Shown here piece by piece: positions 10,555-20,642 of a stretch of DNA of 64,000 bases. Position numbers and translations under genes: made by a program. The notes under the pieces were generated by a model. The model was not told the DNA's origin and made no database searches. It saw only the letters and a list, made by a program, of their open reading frames with translations. Source of the DNA: Synechococcus sp. M16CYN (lineage in GTDB: Bacteria; Cyanobacteriota; Cyanobacteriia; PCC-6307; Cyanobiaceae); assembly GCF_040371545.1 (NCBI RefSeq), contig NZ_AP029048.1, positions 434,001 to 498,000 on the forward strand, given 5' to 3'. How positions within the stretch are numbered: the first letter of the stretch is position 1; each line of letters opens with the position of its first letter.

Positions 10555-10917
10555 GATAGTCCTGCTTCCTAGGGGTTGTTGTAATTGCCCTCATTTATTG
10601 ATACGGAGTGATGAGCTGTACAGCGTTGGTAGAAAGCTTTCATCCATTCCTGATTCCTGGCTCCCTGAGCTGCGACGGGAAACCCACCCGCTACTCTATT
10701 TATTGCGACCTTGTTGCCTTAAGCCTTTCATCTTCGTTTACTATTTTATTACGTCTACACCAACCCAACTCTTGTACTACTAGTGGCGATGCTCTTAGGT
10801 TTTACTAGATAAATCTATATTAAGTCGGTTTAATCTCTCCTTCTAGCATAAACTCAGCTTATGTAAAAGTAAGCTAAACAAACTAGTTTGTTTGACGTAA
10901 GGATGGTTCAGAGTCCA
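10555..10917. other. intergenic region, no supported gene
   Basis: About 360 bases between convergent genes. Two overlapping frames of about 61-66 codons occur around 10598-10808, but neither resembles a protein family and they exclude each other. No terminator with a clear stem and T-run was recognised. A small RNA cannot be excluded. Confidence 0.3.
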
Positions 10918-12963
10918 TTAGACATGATCGGCCCTTGCAATGCCAATCTGAATCCATGAATACTCAGCCGTAAGACTTGCTGCGGCTTCTGCTGTGCATG
11001 CTACTAGGAGCGGACCACAGGTCTGGGGATCAACTAGCAAATTCATCATTGCCCTCGATGAGGCAGGGATTAGTTGAACAGGGCCATTAAGACAGTTCCA
11101 TGCCTCACGGTTAGAAGGTGCAAGGCTGCTGGCAAATCCTTTCTCAAGTAGATCCATCGCGCCTTGATGTACTGGTATCAGATTGGTCCATAGTTGAATA
11201 GTTAACGGTTTGCTTCCCTGTAGCATTTCAGTAAGATGACCTAAAAGGCCGAAGCCAGTGATATCGGTACAAGCATGAATAGCTGGTCCGTACCTCCGCA
11301 AAGTGGAAATAAGTTGATGTTGGCTACTGTTCATTACGCTCAGGGCTGCTTCTATATCTCTAGGCTTAGCAGCGCCGACCATAGCGGCAGCAAAAAGCAC
11401 GCCGGTACCGAGAGCACGGTTGAGTAAGAGAGCGTCCCCTATTTGAATTCCCCCTTTTGACCATGGTGTGGAACTCTGGCCATTCACACTGAGAGCAACT
11501 TGTATGCCGAGGCTTGTTGGAGTGGGGATAGGACTACGTGATTCCAAGGTGTGCCCCCCGATTAGCGTTGCTCCTTGTTCATTCAAGACCGATTGAATAC
11601 CTTCCAAAGTTTGAGCCAGCATTTCTTGCTGTTCAATGGGGTGAATTGATGGCAGCGTGACCACGGCCATGGCACTAGTAACAGTGGCACCACAAGCCCA
11701 AAGGTCTGAGCAGGCGTGAAGGGCGGTGAGGCGAGCATTGAGCCAAGGATCACTCAGTAGTGCAGGGAAGCCATCAACACTTTGCAGTAGTGCAGGTGTC
11801 CCGCCAAGATCGATCGCGTCTTCTGGTTGTGTGTCAAGGCCCACCTGTGACAACGCTGCACCTAGGAGACGTGCCGGCAGCTTGGCGGCACAGCCACGGC
11901 AGGCTATAGCTTCAGCTGTTCTCATATTCATGTTTGCTGGACGGGCAAAGCCAGCCATGAAGGCATGATCGATGGTTTGCTTTAAAACCCAGAGCATGTG
12001 AGAAGGACCGATTTGCAAACGGCCCCGTTGCAGCCAAGCCGCACCGTTTTGATCTCCGATCAATTGCAGGGCCTGGCGCTGTGGTTTCCATGGATGCAAG
12101 CTTTGACCTTTGTACGCAGCTTCAAGGTTGCGGGCCAGCGGCTTAGCAGCTTTCACAGCCCATACACCAGAAGCTGGTCGTGGCTGCGACACGACCACCG
12201 CGCAATCGCCACTGGCGAAAATATTAGGATAATCTTTTAGTTGCAAATAAGCATCCGTGTAAACGCGTCCATCCTTATTCACCGCGAAACCACTTTCAGC
12301 AAGCCAAGACGGGGCTTGACTGCCTGTACAGAGGAGCGTGGAATGTCCGGTGTTGTCAGCATTCCTGAGGTTCGTAAGACAGCAAACCCGGGCGCGTTGG
12401 AGGACGCCCCGGATCTTGGCGTTGAGCTGCCCTACGCGAGTATGCAGATGTAACGGTCGGTGTGGCCAGCGATGGCGTAAAGCAAGTACCACCTCTACTC
12501 CTGCAAACCCACCACCTACTACGCGAAACGGTTTTCGGCTCAATGGATCCTGCTGAGATAAGATGCTCAGAGCGGTTTCTAGTGGTCTGATTGGAAAACC
12601 AGAAAGTCCATCAATGTTTTGGATTACTGCTCCCACATCGAGGCTCAACAATCCAAAACGAAGCGCTGGACGACGGTAAAGATTTAAATATCGATGGTGG
12701 GGATCAGCGCCTGTGATCTCAGCTTGTACAAAGGCCACACCAGCTCGATCGCATAGATTCCTCAGATCGATGCTTATCTCATCGAGAGAATATATATTAG
12801 CGATCAGGCCTGGGACCATGCTCGAGTAGAGCGTTGTGGGATGTCGGTTCACAAGAACGATTCCGCATTTTGGTCGTAGCCGTGGCGTCATGGCCCAGCG
12901 TTTGAGCAAAAGAGTGTGGCTATGTCCACCACCTGCTAGGAGTAAGGGGCCCAATGGGTTCAT
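10918..12963 (-). CDS. selD: fusion of FAD-dependent NDH-2-like oxidoreductase and selenide, water dikinase
   Basis: Two-domain protein, 681 residues. Residues 1 to about 340 form a pyridine-nucleotide-disulfide-type flavoprotein: a dinucleotide-binding start LLLAGGGHSHTLLL, FRVVGGGFAGVEVVLALRHR as the second Rossmann motif, and the flavin-binding NIFASGDCAVV. From about residue 350 it is selenophosphate synthase: CRGCAAKL holds the catalytic Cys and Lys (GCxxK), followed by a DPWLNARLTALHACSDLWACG metal/ATP segment, LIGGHTLESR, a KGGIQIGDALLLNRALGTG motif and DITGFGLLGHL. Such fusions are known in cyanobacteria and some other bacteria. The flavoprotein may reduce a selenium species for the kinase, but that is inference. 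The start overlaps the galE stop by four bases (ATGA), so the pair is translationally coupled. Confidence 0.9.
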   Translation of the reverse strand: MNPLGPLLLAGGGHSHTLLLKRWAMTPRLRPKCGIVLVNRHPTTLYSSMVPGLIANIYSLDEISIDLRNLCDRAGVAFVQAEITGADPHHRYLNLYRRPALRFGLLSLDVGAVIQNIDGLSGFPIRPLETALSILSQQDPLSRKPFRVVGGGFAGVEVVLALRHRWPHRPLHLHTRVGQLNAKIRGVLQRARVCCLTNLRNADNTGHSTLLCTGSQAPSWLAESGFAVNKDGRVYTDAYLQLKDYPNIFASGDCAVVVSQPRPASGVWAVKAAKPLARNLEAAYKGQSLHPWKPQRQALQLIGDQNGAAWLQRGRLQIGPSHMLWVLKQTIDHAFMAGFARPANMNMRTAEAIACRGCAAKLPARLLGAALSQVGLDTQPEDAIDLGGTPALLQSVDGFPALLSDPWLNARLTALHACSDLWACGATVTSAMAVVTLPSIHPIEQQEMLAQTLEGIQSVLNEQGATLIGGHTLESRSPIPTPTSLGIQVALSVNGQSSTPWSKGGIQIGDALLLNRALGTGVLFAAAMVGAAKPRDIEAALSVMNSSQHQLISTLRRYGPAIHACTDITGFGLLGHLTEMLQGSKPLTIQLWTNLIPVHQGAMDLLEKGFASSLAPSNREAWNCLNGPVQLIPASSRAMMNLLVDPQTCGPLLVACTAEAAASLTAEYSWIQIGIARADHV

Positions 12964-14021
12964 AAGACGTCGCGATACCCCGTGGGATTAGCCCGTTGCC
13001 AGGCCCAGCTGTCTCGACACATTTGTGCAAGATCGCGCGTGGCAGACCAGCCCAAGATGTTTTTGGCCTTTTGGGGACAAGCCTCGAGCTTGGGTACATC
13101 TCCAGGGCGTCGGCTGACCAACTGATAGGGAATTGAAAGTCCAGTTGCTTCTTCAAAACCGCGTATCACGTCTAGAACGCTGAATCCGCAGCCGGTACCG
13201 ATATTCAGAGTCAGCTGGTGGGGACTTGTTTGCTTTAATAAATGGTTTAAGGTGGAGCTGTGAGCTTCGGCAAGGTCCATCACGTGTAGATAGTCACGGA
13301 CTCCAGTTCCGTCGTGCGTTGGATAATCGCTACCAAAGACATTTAATTTCTTGCGACTGCCTGCGGCAACTTGGGTGATAAAGGGGAATAAATTGTTAGG
13401 AATTCCCAGGGGGTCTTCTCCAATGCGACCACTGGGGTGAGCTCCCACAGGGTTGAAGTAGCGTAAACAAGCGATTCGCCAATTGCCCGAACGACAAAGC
13501 GCATTCAGCATCTGTTCAACTGCTAGTTTGGTTTGGGCGTAGGGATGAACAGGTACCGTCGGCATCTCCTCGTGTAAGGGAAAATTCTCTGGCTCGCCGT
13601 AGACCGTAGAAGTGCTGCTAAATACGAGTGTGCGAAAGTTGCGCTTTTCCATCGTGGCGGCAAGAACTCTGCTACCATTGACATTGACATCCCAGTAGCG
13701 CAGTGGGTTAGTCACCGATTCGCTCACGGCTTTGAGACCAGCAAAGTGGATCACGCCTTCGACGGAGCCACAGTTGTCGAAAGCACGATTTACCGCTGTA
13801 GGGTCGCGTACATCTCCCTCCACAAGTTCCAGTGCCTTGGATCCTGCAAGATCCTTGACTCGATCCAGAGCTTTTGGGTTACTGTTGTCGAAATTATCGA
13901 GAATTACTAGCTCATAGCCCTGTTCTAGCAATACAAGAGCCGTGTGGCTGCCGATGAAGCCAGCACCACCGGTAATTAGGACACGATTGGTCACTGCAAA
14001 TAGTTTCAAATAATCGTCCAT
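12960..14021 (-). CDS. galE: UDP-glucose 4-epimerase
   Basis: NAD-dependent short-chain dehydrogenase-like enzyme interconverting UDP-glucose and UDP-galactose. Motifs: VLITGGAGFIGSHTALVLLE (NAD-binding GxxGxxG), LDNFDNSN, EGDVRD, VIHFAGLKAV, the catalytic Ser in FSSTSTVYGEP, and YAQTKLAVEQM, which contains the catalytic YxxxK. Also RYFNPVGAHPSG, GVRDYLHVMDLA and the C-terminal RRPGDV are as in classic GalE. Length 353 is slightly long because of a 12-residue N-terminal extension before the Rossmann strand; an internal start is possible. It is first in a leftward operon with the NDH/SelD fusion. Confidence 0.93.
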   Translation of the reverse strand: MDDYLKLFAVTNRVLITGGAGFIGSHTALVLLEQGYELVILDNFDNSNPKALDRVKDLAGSKALELVEGDVRDPTAVNRAFDNCGSVEGVIHFAGLKAVSESVTNPLRYWDVNVNGSRVLAATMEKRNFRTLVFSSTSTVYGEPENFPLHEEMPTVPVHPYAQTKLAVEQMLNALCRSGNWRIACLRYFNPVGAHPSGRIGEDPLGIPNNLFPFITQVAAGSRKKLNVFGSDYPTHDGTGVRDYLHVMDLAEAHSSTLNHLLKQTSPHQLTLNIGTGCGFSVLDVIRGFEEATGLSIPYQLVSRRPGDVPKLEACPQKAKNILGWSATRDLAQMCRDSWAWQRANPTGYRDVL

Positions 14022-14854
14022 ATACCCTTTATTCTGATACGACTTTCAACAGCTACCCTCCGGGTTTAGGATAATTCTAATGTTCTGTGACCTTACTTTT
14101 AATTGAGTGGATATTAAAACAAGTCCTAGATAAGTTTAACTAAGTGATTGGAGCATAGGGAGGGGTGCAACCTGCTCCAAGGTTTTGGTCTTCTTAAAGG
14201 TTCTCATCAAAAATATGATTATTGTGCAGCCGTTTGTTGAGGTAGAAATCCTTAATAAGGATCCTAGTCTAGCTGGTTTAGCTTTTCTTAAACGGTATAA
14301 ATATGGAGGTTTTAAGTAATCGTTATGGTTACTGAAAGAGCCTAAATAAATAGAGTAGGAAACCCTAGATCGCTTAAATGACGTCTTGTATTGGTAAACT
14401 TTATTTCGCAAACAATTTGCCACTAGGGTAGAAGCTTATTTTCTCGATAAAAATCAGTTCGATTGTGTGGTCGAAAGTTTGCTTTGAATTAGGAGTTATT
14501 TTTTAGCTCGAGAGCGAATCTAAAAATCGAGACTGGTGAATTCGATTTCGCTAATCTAGCTAAACGCTATGCTTAAGAAGAAGAATTTAATGCTAGTAAT
14601 ATTATTTGTTTAGCTTTTTAAGCAAGCTTATTTTATTCTAACAGGAAAATTTTGAGTTGTCAAACTTAGTAAGCTTTTAGAATTATTTTCGATTCTTAAC
14701 TGATGGTTAATCATTAGGGTAGAGTGCTATTTACTAGCTGTTTGTGCTTAGAAAATTTTAAATTAAATGTGTCAAGAAATGTTGGATGAATGATTTGAAG
14801 AATAATACATTTTTATTTAAAGTAGCTAATATAAGCATATAAATAAATTTATAG
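14022..14854. other. AT-rich non-coding region upstream of galE
   Basis: About 830 bases of AT-rich sequence, stop-dense in the frames I followed. A 95-codon minus-strand frame at 14136-14423 exists, but its composition (Tyr/Ser/Lys/Arg-rich, no domain) gives no support. The galE promoter must lie at its left end. No RNA gene recognised. Confidence 0.35.
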
Positions 14855-15560
14855 CTTTTCAAGCTTAGTACAGTTATAGTTCTTTTTAGTGAACTGGTTA
14901 TATCAAAACTAACCAGACAAAAATACAAAAAGATAAATAATCTAGAAGTTCAGATATTAAAGAAATTCATTCTTCAACTGGAAATTCTTGAACGTTATCA
15001 ACAATTAGAAAAAGTAGGTACTACCTTTAAGCTTTCATTTTTGTCTCAGCATAAAACGGTTGAAAAGACCCGTGATCATCTAATACAGTCAAAGCTAAAT
15101 AGCCTTTGCTAAATATCTCTTTTAAATCGAGCAGATGGCTCAAATTTAAACTTGTCAATCTCATCGATTAGCTAGCAAAAGTCCTAGTAATCTCATGCTG
15201 CTAACAGCTTAAGTCACCTGTAGATGCAGTGGTTTTCAATCTAGAGTTGACAGCATTTGGTTATACGCCTCAATTCACACAAACCATTATGAAATGTAGT
15301 GACTTTTGGTTTGCTTAAAATTAAAATAGAAATCCTTAGTAATAAAATCTGGATTTATCAAGACACTGGTCAGATGCCCTAAGAATCTTTTCACTTGCAT
15401 GGATGTTGATATCAGTGCTGACTTGTATTATGCGATTGATTTCGGTGTCATTGAGAACAATATGATAAAAATTGGTTTTGATGCTTTAAAACCTAATCAG
15501 CAGGGACAGCGACAGAAGCCTAACTTTCCTGTTGCCATTACATTAAAAAACAATAATTAG
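14855..15560 (+). pseudogene. frame-broken coding remnant of unknown family
   Basis: Several consecutive protein-like blocks occur in different frames. Block one (14855-15112, no usual start codon) is a helical, Lys/Leu/Gln-rich sequence containing LEVQILKKFILQLEILERYQ and ending at TAA 15110-15112. Block two (about 15211-15318) includes VVFNLELTAFGYTPQFTQT and ends at TAA. Block three, about 15314-15382, has KIKIEILSNKIWIYQDTG. Block four begins at ATG 15399, MDVDISADLYYAIDFGVIEN, and ends at TAG 15558-15560. Reading the blocks in order suggests one or two former proteins broken by shifts and stops. Block four alone could still be a 53-residue protein. I do not recognise the family. Confidence 0.4.
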
Positions 15561-15704
15561 AGTTGAAGAGTAGCTCTACACTTCCTCTAAAAATGAGTAT
15601 GCCTATGACAACTAATATTAAGCTACGCAAAGTCTCTTATTTGCGGCTTTTGGTTGGTGGATTTTAAAACAAAACGGAATCATTACAATGTATTTGAGTT
15701 TAAC

Positions 15705-16955
15705 ATGAAAATTCTTTTCGTACATCAAAATTTTCCAGGACAGTATATTCACCTTGTTCAGCATTTAGCTCAGCAGGGTAGTCATCAAATGATAGCCTTA
15801 GGAATAAATCAACTAGATCAGAATTGTTTGCTTTCTAATAAACTTCAATATTTTCGCTATAGATTAAGTCGTAGCAACACTAACGGGTTACACCCTTTGG
15901 TTTTGGAAACTGAATCTAAGGTGATTCGTGCCGAAAGTTGTGCTCGAGCGGCGGAGCTGCTCAAAAAAAAGGGTTTTATTCCTGATCTTATATGTGCCCA
16001 TCCAGGCTGGGGTGAGCCACTTTTTTTGAAAGCAATTTGGCCTAATATTCCTTTGCTTTGCTACCAAGAGTTTTTTTATAATGAGCATGGATTCGATGCT
16101 GGCTTTGATTCTGAATTTGAAGATACACGTGATTGGCAATCTAAGGCAAAACTAATAATGAAAAATGCTTACCTGCTACTCACGCTTGAGCAGGCAGATT
16201 GGAATATATCGCCTACTCACTTCCAGTTTAGTAGCTTTCCCGAAAATTATCGACATAGATTTAGTGTTGTTCATGATGGTGTTGATTTAAATAAAGCTAT
16301 ACCGAATAACTCACCTATCCCTCTTACGCTGCCCGATGGTACAACATTGAGAAGTGGACAACCGATTATCACCTTTGTAAGCCGACGTTTAGAGCCCTAC
16401 CGTGGCTGCCATATTTTTTTGCGGGCCATTCCGAACCTACAAAGACTTTACCCCGAAGCACAGATTGTAATTGTTGGAAAGACAAAGGATGTTAGCTATG
16501 GCATGATTTGTCCCCAGGGTGAGTGGAAAGATTTCTTTCTGGCTGAAATTGAAGGACGTTACGATCCATCACGCGTGCACTTTACTGGCCATCTCCCCTA
16601 CGACCAATTCATCCTTCTGCTACAGCTCAGCGCCTGCCACGTCTATCTTACTTACCCATTTGTGATGAGTTGGAGCCTATTGGAAGCTATGGCATGCGGC
16701 TGTGCAGTGGTAGGTTCTGATACCGGACCTGTACGTGAAGTAATTCACCATGGTCAGAACGGTTTATTAGTAGATTTTTTCTCTTCCACGGATCTTGCTT
16801 CCGCGGTGGTTGAGTTGCTTAATGATCGTGAGCGGGCCAAGGCATTTGGTGCAGCAGCCCGGCTTACGGTGGAGCGCACCTACGACCTTGATATTTGTGT
16901 CACTCGTCAGTTAGCCCTCCTAGATTTAGTGGCTAGTGGCAGCATCATTGGCTGA
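15705..16955 (+). CDS. GT4-family glycosyltransferase
   Basis: GT-B fold retaining glycosyltransferase of 416 residues. The N-terminal MKILFVHQNFPGQYIHLVQH is characteristic of a GT4 subgroup in polysaccharide clusters; HPGWGEPLFLK and YQEFFY follow. The C-terminal domain shows TFVSRRLEPYRGCHIFLRAI, the nucleotide-sugar pocket VIVGK, a VHFTGHLPYDQF strand and the EX7E-like region LLEAMACGCAVVGSDTGPVREV, followed by HGQNGLLVDFF. I chose the ATG at 15705 over a GTG at 15654 because the strand-1 sequence starts exactly there and the 17 upstream codons are not family-like. It precedes hisS by 41 bases and the UDP-uronate/xylose genes beyond, so it is a good candidate for an envelope or exopolysaccharide transferase. 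Confidence 0.87.
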   Translation: MKILFVHQNFPGQYIHLVQHLAQQGSHQMIALGINQLDQNCLLSNKLQYFRYRLSRSNTNGLHPLVLETESKVIRAESCARAAELLKKKGFIPDLICAHPGWGEPLFLKAIWPNIPLLCYQEFFYNEHGFDAGFDSEFEDTRDWQSKAKLIMKNAYLLLTLEQADWNISPTHFQFSSFPENYRHRFSVVHDGVDLNKAIPNNSPIPLTLPDGTTLRSGQPIITFVSRRLEPYRGCHIFLRAIPNLQRLYPEAQIVIVGKTKDVSYGMICPQGEWKDFFLAEIEGRYDPSRVHFTGHLPYDQFILLLQLSACHVYLTYPFVMSWSLLEAMACGCAVVGSDTGPVREVIHHGQNGLLVDFFSSTDLASAVVELLNDRERAKAFGAAARLTVERTYDLDICVTRQLALLDLVASGSIIG

Positions 16956-16996
16956 TTAACCCGGCAGACTGGGTTGATTGATGCAAAACCTCCACT

Positions 16997-18289
16997 GTGA
17001 CGCAGCTGCAAAGCCTGAGGGGGATGGTGGACTTGCTTCCTAAGGCTTTGCAACGTTGGCAGGTAGTGGAAGCGATTGCGCGCACTCATTTCCAACACTC
17101 TGGCTTCAAGGAGATTCGAACACCACTAATGGAGACCACTGACCTGTTTTGCCGTGGTATTGGTGAATCCACTGATGTAGTAGGGAAGGAGATGTATACC
17201 TTTCAGGATCGTGGGAATCGTTCTTGTACATTGCGTCCTGAGGGAACGGCCTCTGTTGTGCGTGCTGCGCTTCAGCATGGGTTGATTAGTCAGGGCACAC
17301 AAAAGCTCTGGTACGGCGGACCAATGTTCCGCTACGAGCGTCCTCAGGCTGGGCGGCAGCGTCAGTTTCATCAGATTGGGGTCGAGTGGCTGGGGGCAGC
17401 GAGTGCCCGCACCGATGTAGAGGTAATTGCTCTGGCCTGGGATCTTCTTACTTCCCTGGGTGTGAGTGATCTTGAATTGGAATTGAATAGCCTTGGTTCA
17501 ATAGAGGATCGTCATCTTTACCGCTGTGCCTTAGTGGCTTGGCTAAAGCAGCAATCGGATCAATTGGATAAAGATTCTCGAATGCGTTTGCTAACCAACC
17601 CTTTGCGAATCCTCGACTCTAAAGACAAAACTACCCGGGCGTTGCTGGAAGAGGCGCCAACCTTAGGCGACTACCTGAATTCTGAGAGTCGTACGCGTTT
17701 CAGTGTTGTGCAACGGGGACTGATCACTCTGGGAATCCCATTTCGTTTAAATCCTCGATTGGTGCGCGGCTTGGATTACTACTGCCACACTGCCTTCGAA
17801 ATCACTAGCAAACAACTCGGTGCTCAGGCCACCGTGTGTGGTGGGGGTCGCTACGACCACCTGGTAAGTCAACTAGGCGGTGCCGAGACCCCTGCAATCG
17901 GCTGGGCACTTGGGATGGAACGTTTGTTGCTAATTCTCGAGGAAACCTCCAAAGCCAACCCAGATGGTCGCGCTTCTCGGCTCATTACAGCAACGAAACC
18001 GGATGCTTACGTAGTGAACTGTGGTGAGCGAGCTGCAGAACCTGCCCTCGTTCTTGCCCGTGCTCTTCGTATGCAGGGATTAACGGTTGAATTGGATTCC
18101 AGCGGAGCGACTTTCAGTAAGCAGTTTAAACGGGCAGATCGTTGTGGTGCTCGTTTTGCTCTTATCCTGGGAGATAAAGAAGTAGACCGCGGACAAATCC
18201 AAATCAAACCGCTTCGGGTTGAGGGAGACGAGGTTATCCGGTCGATAAATGCAATTTCCGCGATCGTAGATATATTGCAAAACCGCTGA
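16997..18289 (+). CDS. hisS: histidyl-tRNA synthetase
   Basis: Class II aminoacyl-tRNA synthetase charging tRNA-His. Features: [16 protein letters not shown]-terminus, [20 protein letters not shown] (motif 1 area), [13 protein letters not shown], the motif 2 loop [22 protein letters not shown], the histidine-binding [15 protein letters not shown], and motif 3 [14 protein letters not shown]. An anticodon-binding domain ends the protein. Length 430 is normal. Start is GTG at 16997, which places [10 protein letters not shown] in register with homologues. The stop overlaps the next start (TGATG at 18287-18291), tying it to the nucleotide-sugar genes downstream. Confidence 0.95.
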   Translation: MTQLQSLRGMVDLLPKALQRWQVVEAIARTHFQHSGFKEIRTPLMETTDLFCRGIGESTDVVGKEMYTFQDRGNRSCTLRPEGTASVVRAALQHGLISQGTQKLWYGGPMFRYERPQAGRQRQFHQIGVEWLGAASARTDVEVIALAWDLLTSLGVSDLELELNSLGSIEDRHLYRCALVAWLKQQSDQLDKDSRMRLLTNPLRILDSKDKTTRALLEEAPTLGDYLNSESRTRFSVVQRGLITLGIPFRLNPRLVRGLDYYCHTAFEITSKQLGAQATVCGGGRYDHLVSQLGGAETPAIGWALGMERLLLILEETSKANPDGRASRLITATKPDAYVVNCGERAAEPALVLARALRMQGLTVELDSSGATFSKQFKRADRCGARFALILGDKEVDRGQIQIKPLRVEGDEVIRSINAISAIVDILQNR

Positions 18290-19239
18290 TGCGGATTCAT
18301 TTGGTTACCGGTGGAGCAGGTTTCCTCGGCTCACATCTAATCGACCGGTTAATGGAGACCGGCGAAGAAGTGATTTGTCTTGATAACTACTTCACAGGTC
18401 GTAAGTGCAACATCGAACATTGGATCGGACATCCACGCTTTGAGTTAATCCGCCACGATGTAACTGAACCTATCAAGCTTGAGGTTGATCGTATTTGGCA
18501 TCTGGCTTGTCCAGCTTCGCCGATTCATTACCAGTGCAATCCTGTTAAGACGGTTAAGACCAGCTTTATTGGCACGTACAATATGCTTGGCTTAGCCCGG
18601 CGCGTGGGCGCTCGTTTGTTGTTGGCTAGTACAAGTGAAGTTTATGGGAATCCCGAGATTCATCCTCAGCCGGAAAGCTACTGTGGCTGCGTAAATCCAA
18701 TTGGGCTTCGTAGCTGTTACGACGAGGGTAAACGCATTGCCGAAACCCTCTGTTTTGATTATCAGCGTATGAACGCGGTTGAGGTGCGTATTGCTCGCAT
18801 TTTCAATACGTACGGGCCGCGAATGTTGATCGATGACGGCCGGGTTGTGAGCAATTTCATCGTTCAAGCTTTACGCAGAAATCCCCTCACGATTTATGGA
18901 GATGGTTCTCAAAGCCGTTCATTCTGTTATGTAAGTGATTTGGTGGATGGATTACTTCGGTTGATGAGCGGTCAATATGTTGGACCGATGAACTTGGGTA
19001 ACCCCAACAAATTTACAATTAGGGAGTTGGCCTATCAGGTGCGACAGCACATTGCCCCTAACCTGCCTTTGATCGAAAAGCCTTTGCCATCTGATGATCC
19101 TCGTCAGCGCCAACCAGATATTTCCTTCGCGAGGACAGTGCTTGGCTGGGAGCCGACTGTGTCACTAGAGCAAGGCCTAAGACCGACCATCGACTCCTTC
19201 CGGAGTCTTCTCGCACTCCAAAAGGAGACGGGAGAGTGA
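18289..19239 (+). CDS. UDP-glucuronate decarboxylase (UDP-xylose synthase)
   Basis: Converts UDP-glucuronate to UDP-xylose. Extended SDR fold: [17 protein letters not shown] with the NAD-binding glycines, [16 protein letters not shown], and the family-typical [22 protein letters not shown]. The catalytic Ser lies in [17 protein letters not shown], the YxxxK is CYDEGKR, and [13 protein letters not shown] plus [10 protein letters not shown] follow; together these separate UXS from dehydratases and epimerases. Length 316. One-base overlap with hisS and a four-base GTGA overlap with the UDP-glucose dehydrogenase show a tight operon. The substrate is produced by the next gene. Confidence 0.92.
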   Translation: MRIHLVTGGAGFLGSHLIDRLMETGEEVICLDNYFTGRKCNIEHWIGHPRFELIRHDVTEPIKLEVDRIWHLACPASPIHYQCNPVKTVKTSFIGTYNMLGLARRVGARLLLASTSEVYGNPEIHPQPESYCGCVNPIGLRSCYDEGKRIAETLCFDYQRMNAVEVRIARIFNTYGPRMLIDDGRVVSNFIVQALRRNPLTIYGDGSQSRSFCYVSDLVDGLLRLMSGQYVGPMNLGNPNKFTIRELAYQVRQHIAPNLPLIEKPLPSDDPRQRQPDISFARTVLGWEPTVSLEQGLRPTIDSFRSLLALQKETGE

Positions 19240-20642
19240 AGATTAAACGCATCTGTTGTATTGGTGCTGGTTATGTTGGAGGTCCGACTATGGCGGTCAT
19301 TGCCGACCGCTGCCCAACGATTCAATTGACGGTTGTAGATGTCAACCAAGCCCGCATTGATGCTTGGAATGCTTCAGATTTAACCCAGCTGCCTGTGTAC
19401 GAGCCTGGGCTAGATGCCGTGGTAGCGAGGGCTCGAGGTCGTAACTTACATTTTTCAACGGCCATAGACGCGTCAATCGCTTCGGCCGATATGGTATTCA
19501 TCTCTGTGAATACCCCCACGAAAAGAAAAGGTCTTGGTGCTGGTCAAGCTAGCGATTTACGCTGGGTGGAGGCGTGTGCTCGTCAGGTGGCGGCGGCGGC
19601 AAAGGGTCACACGATTGTTGTTGAAAAAAGCACCTTACCGGTGCGTACAGCGGCTGTGATTAAAACGATTTTAGAGGCAACTCAAAAAGAGGATCCTCGA
19701 CGCAGCTTTGCGGTTTTGTCCAACCCTGAATTTTTAGCGGAGGGAACGGCAATCGATGACCTAGAATCGCCTGATCGAGTTTTGATTGGCGGAGATGATG
19801 TCTCGTCCATTGACGCCTTGGCTGAGATTTATAGTCATTGGATCGCGACGGAGAAGATACTGCGCACTAGTTTGTGGAGTAGTGAGCTATCCAAGCTCAC
19901 AGCCAACGCCTTCCTAGCCCAACGGATAAGTTCCATCAACTCGATCGCAGCGTTTTGTGAGGCTAGCGGTGCTGATGTACGGGAGGTAGCGAGAGCAATC
20001 GGTACCGATAGTCGAATTGGTCCCAAGTTTCTGAACGCTGGTCCTGGATTTGGTGGGAGTTGCTTTCAAAAAGACATCCTGAACTTGGTGTATCTATGCC
20101 GCCATTTTGGTCTTCTTGAAGTGGCAAACTATTGGGAAAGCGTAGTGACGCTGAACATTTGGCAACAGCATCGCATTGCTTGCCTTGTTGTTGAGAAACT
20201 GTTTGGCACAGTGACGGGCAAGCGATTAGCAATTTTAGGTTTTGCTTTTAAGGCAAATACCAACGATACCCGTGAAGCCCCTGCCATTCGAATCGCGCGC
20301 GATCTCCTGGAGGAAGGAGCCAAGCTTTCCATTCACGACCCCAAGGTGGCTGAAGCGCAGATCAGCCGAGATCTGCGACTAAAGCCAACAGCTTTCGCAA
20401 CAGAAGCCTTGAATGGATCAGGAGGCTGGAGTCAAGCCGCTTCGATCGAGGAAACGGTTGAGGGCGCCGATGCCATATTGATACTCACGGAATGGCAAAA
20501 CTATCGCTATCTAAATTGGTCTAGTCTTGCTGTATTAATGCGACAACCGGCATGGGTATTTGACACGCGTGCTGTTGTCGAGCCGGCAGATGTTAGAGCT
20601 GCCGGACTTAAATTGTGGCGTATTGGCGATGGCGAGGATTGA
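19236..20642 (+). CDS. ugd: UDP-glucose 6-dehydrogenase
   Basis: Oxidises UDP-glucose to UDP-glucuronate with two NAD. Features: [21 protein letters not shown]-terminal Rossmann motif, [48 protein letters not shown], the central helix [20 protein letters not shown], and the catalytic Cys in [18 protein letters not shown]. The C-terminal Rossmann domain includes [20 protein letters not shown]. Length 468 is close to the eukaryote-like UGDH class rather than the shorter bacterial type. Start is GTG overlapping the upstream stop. It supplies UDP-glucuronate to the decarboxylase before it and the epimerase after it. Confidence 0.94.
   Translation: MKIKRICCIGAGYVGGPTMAVIADRCPTIQLTVVDVNQARIDAWNASDLTQLPVYEPGLDAVVARARGRNLHFSTAIDASIASADMVFISVNTPTKRKGLGAGQASDLRWVEACARQVAAAAKGHTIVVEKSTLPVRTAAVIKTILEATQKEDPRRSFAVLSNPEFLAEGTAIDDLESPDRVLIGGDDVSSIDALAEIYSHWIATEKILRTSLWSSELSKLTANAFLAQRISSINSIAAFCEASGADVREVARAIGTDSRIGPKFLNAGPGFGGSCFQKDILNLVYLCRHFGLLEVANYWESVVTLNIWQQHRIACLVVEKLFGTVTGKRLAILGFAFKANTNDTREAPAIRIARDLLEEGAKLSIHDPKVAEAQISRDLRLKPTAFATEALNGSGGWSQAASIEETVEGADAILILTEWQNYRYLNWSSLAVLMRQPAWVFDTRAVVEPADVRAAGLKLWRIGDGED

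Noticed and set aside
10598-10808. Two overlapping short frames of 61 and 66 codons after the CCA-type gene
   Set aside because: They exclude each other, neither resembles a family, and one needs a TTG start.
14136-14423. 95-codon minus-strand open frame upstream of galE
   Set aside because: Composition is Ser/Tyr/Lys/Arg-rich with no domain, in a stop-dense AT-rich stretch; no supporting context.
15300-15400. Resemblance of the KIWIYQDTG block to XisI-type proteins
   Set aside because: The similarity rests on a handful of residues and the flanking blocks do not match XisI or XisH; kept only as an unidentified remnant.
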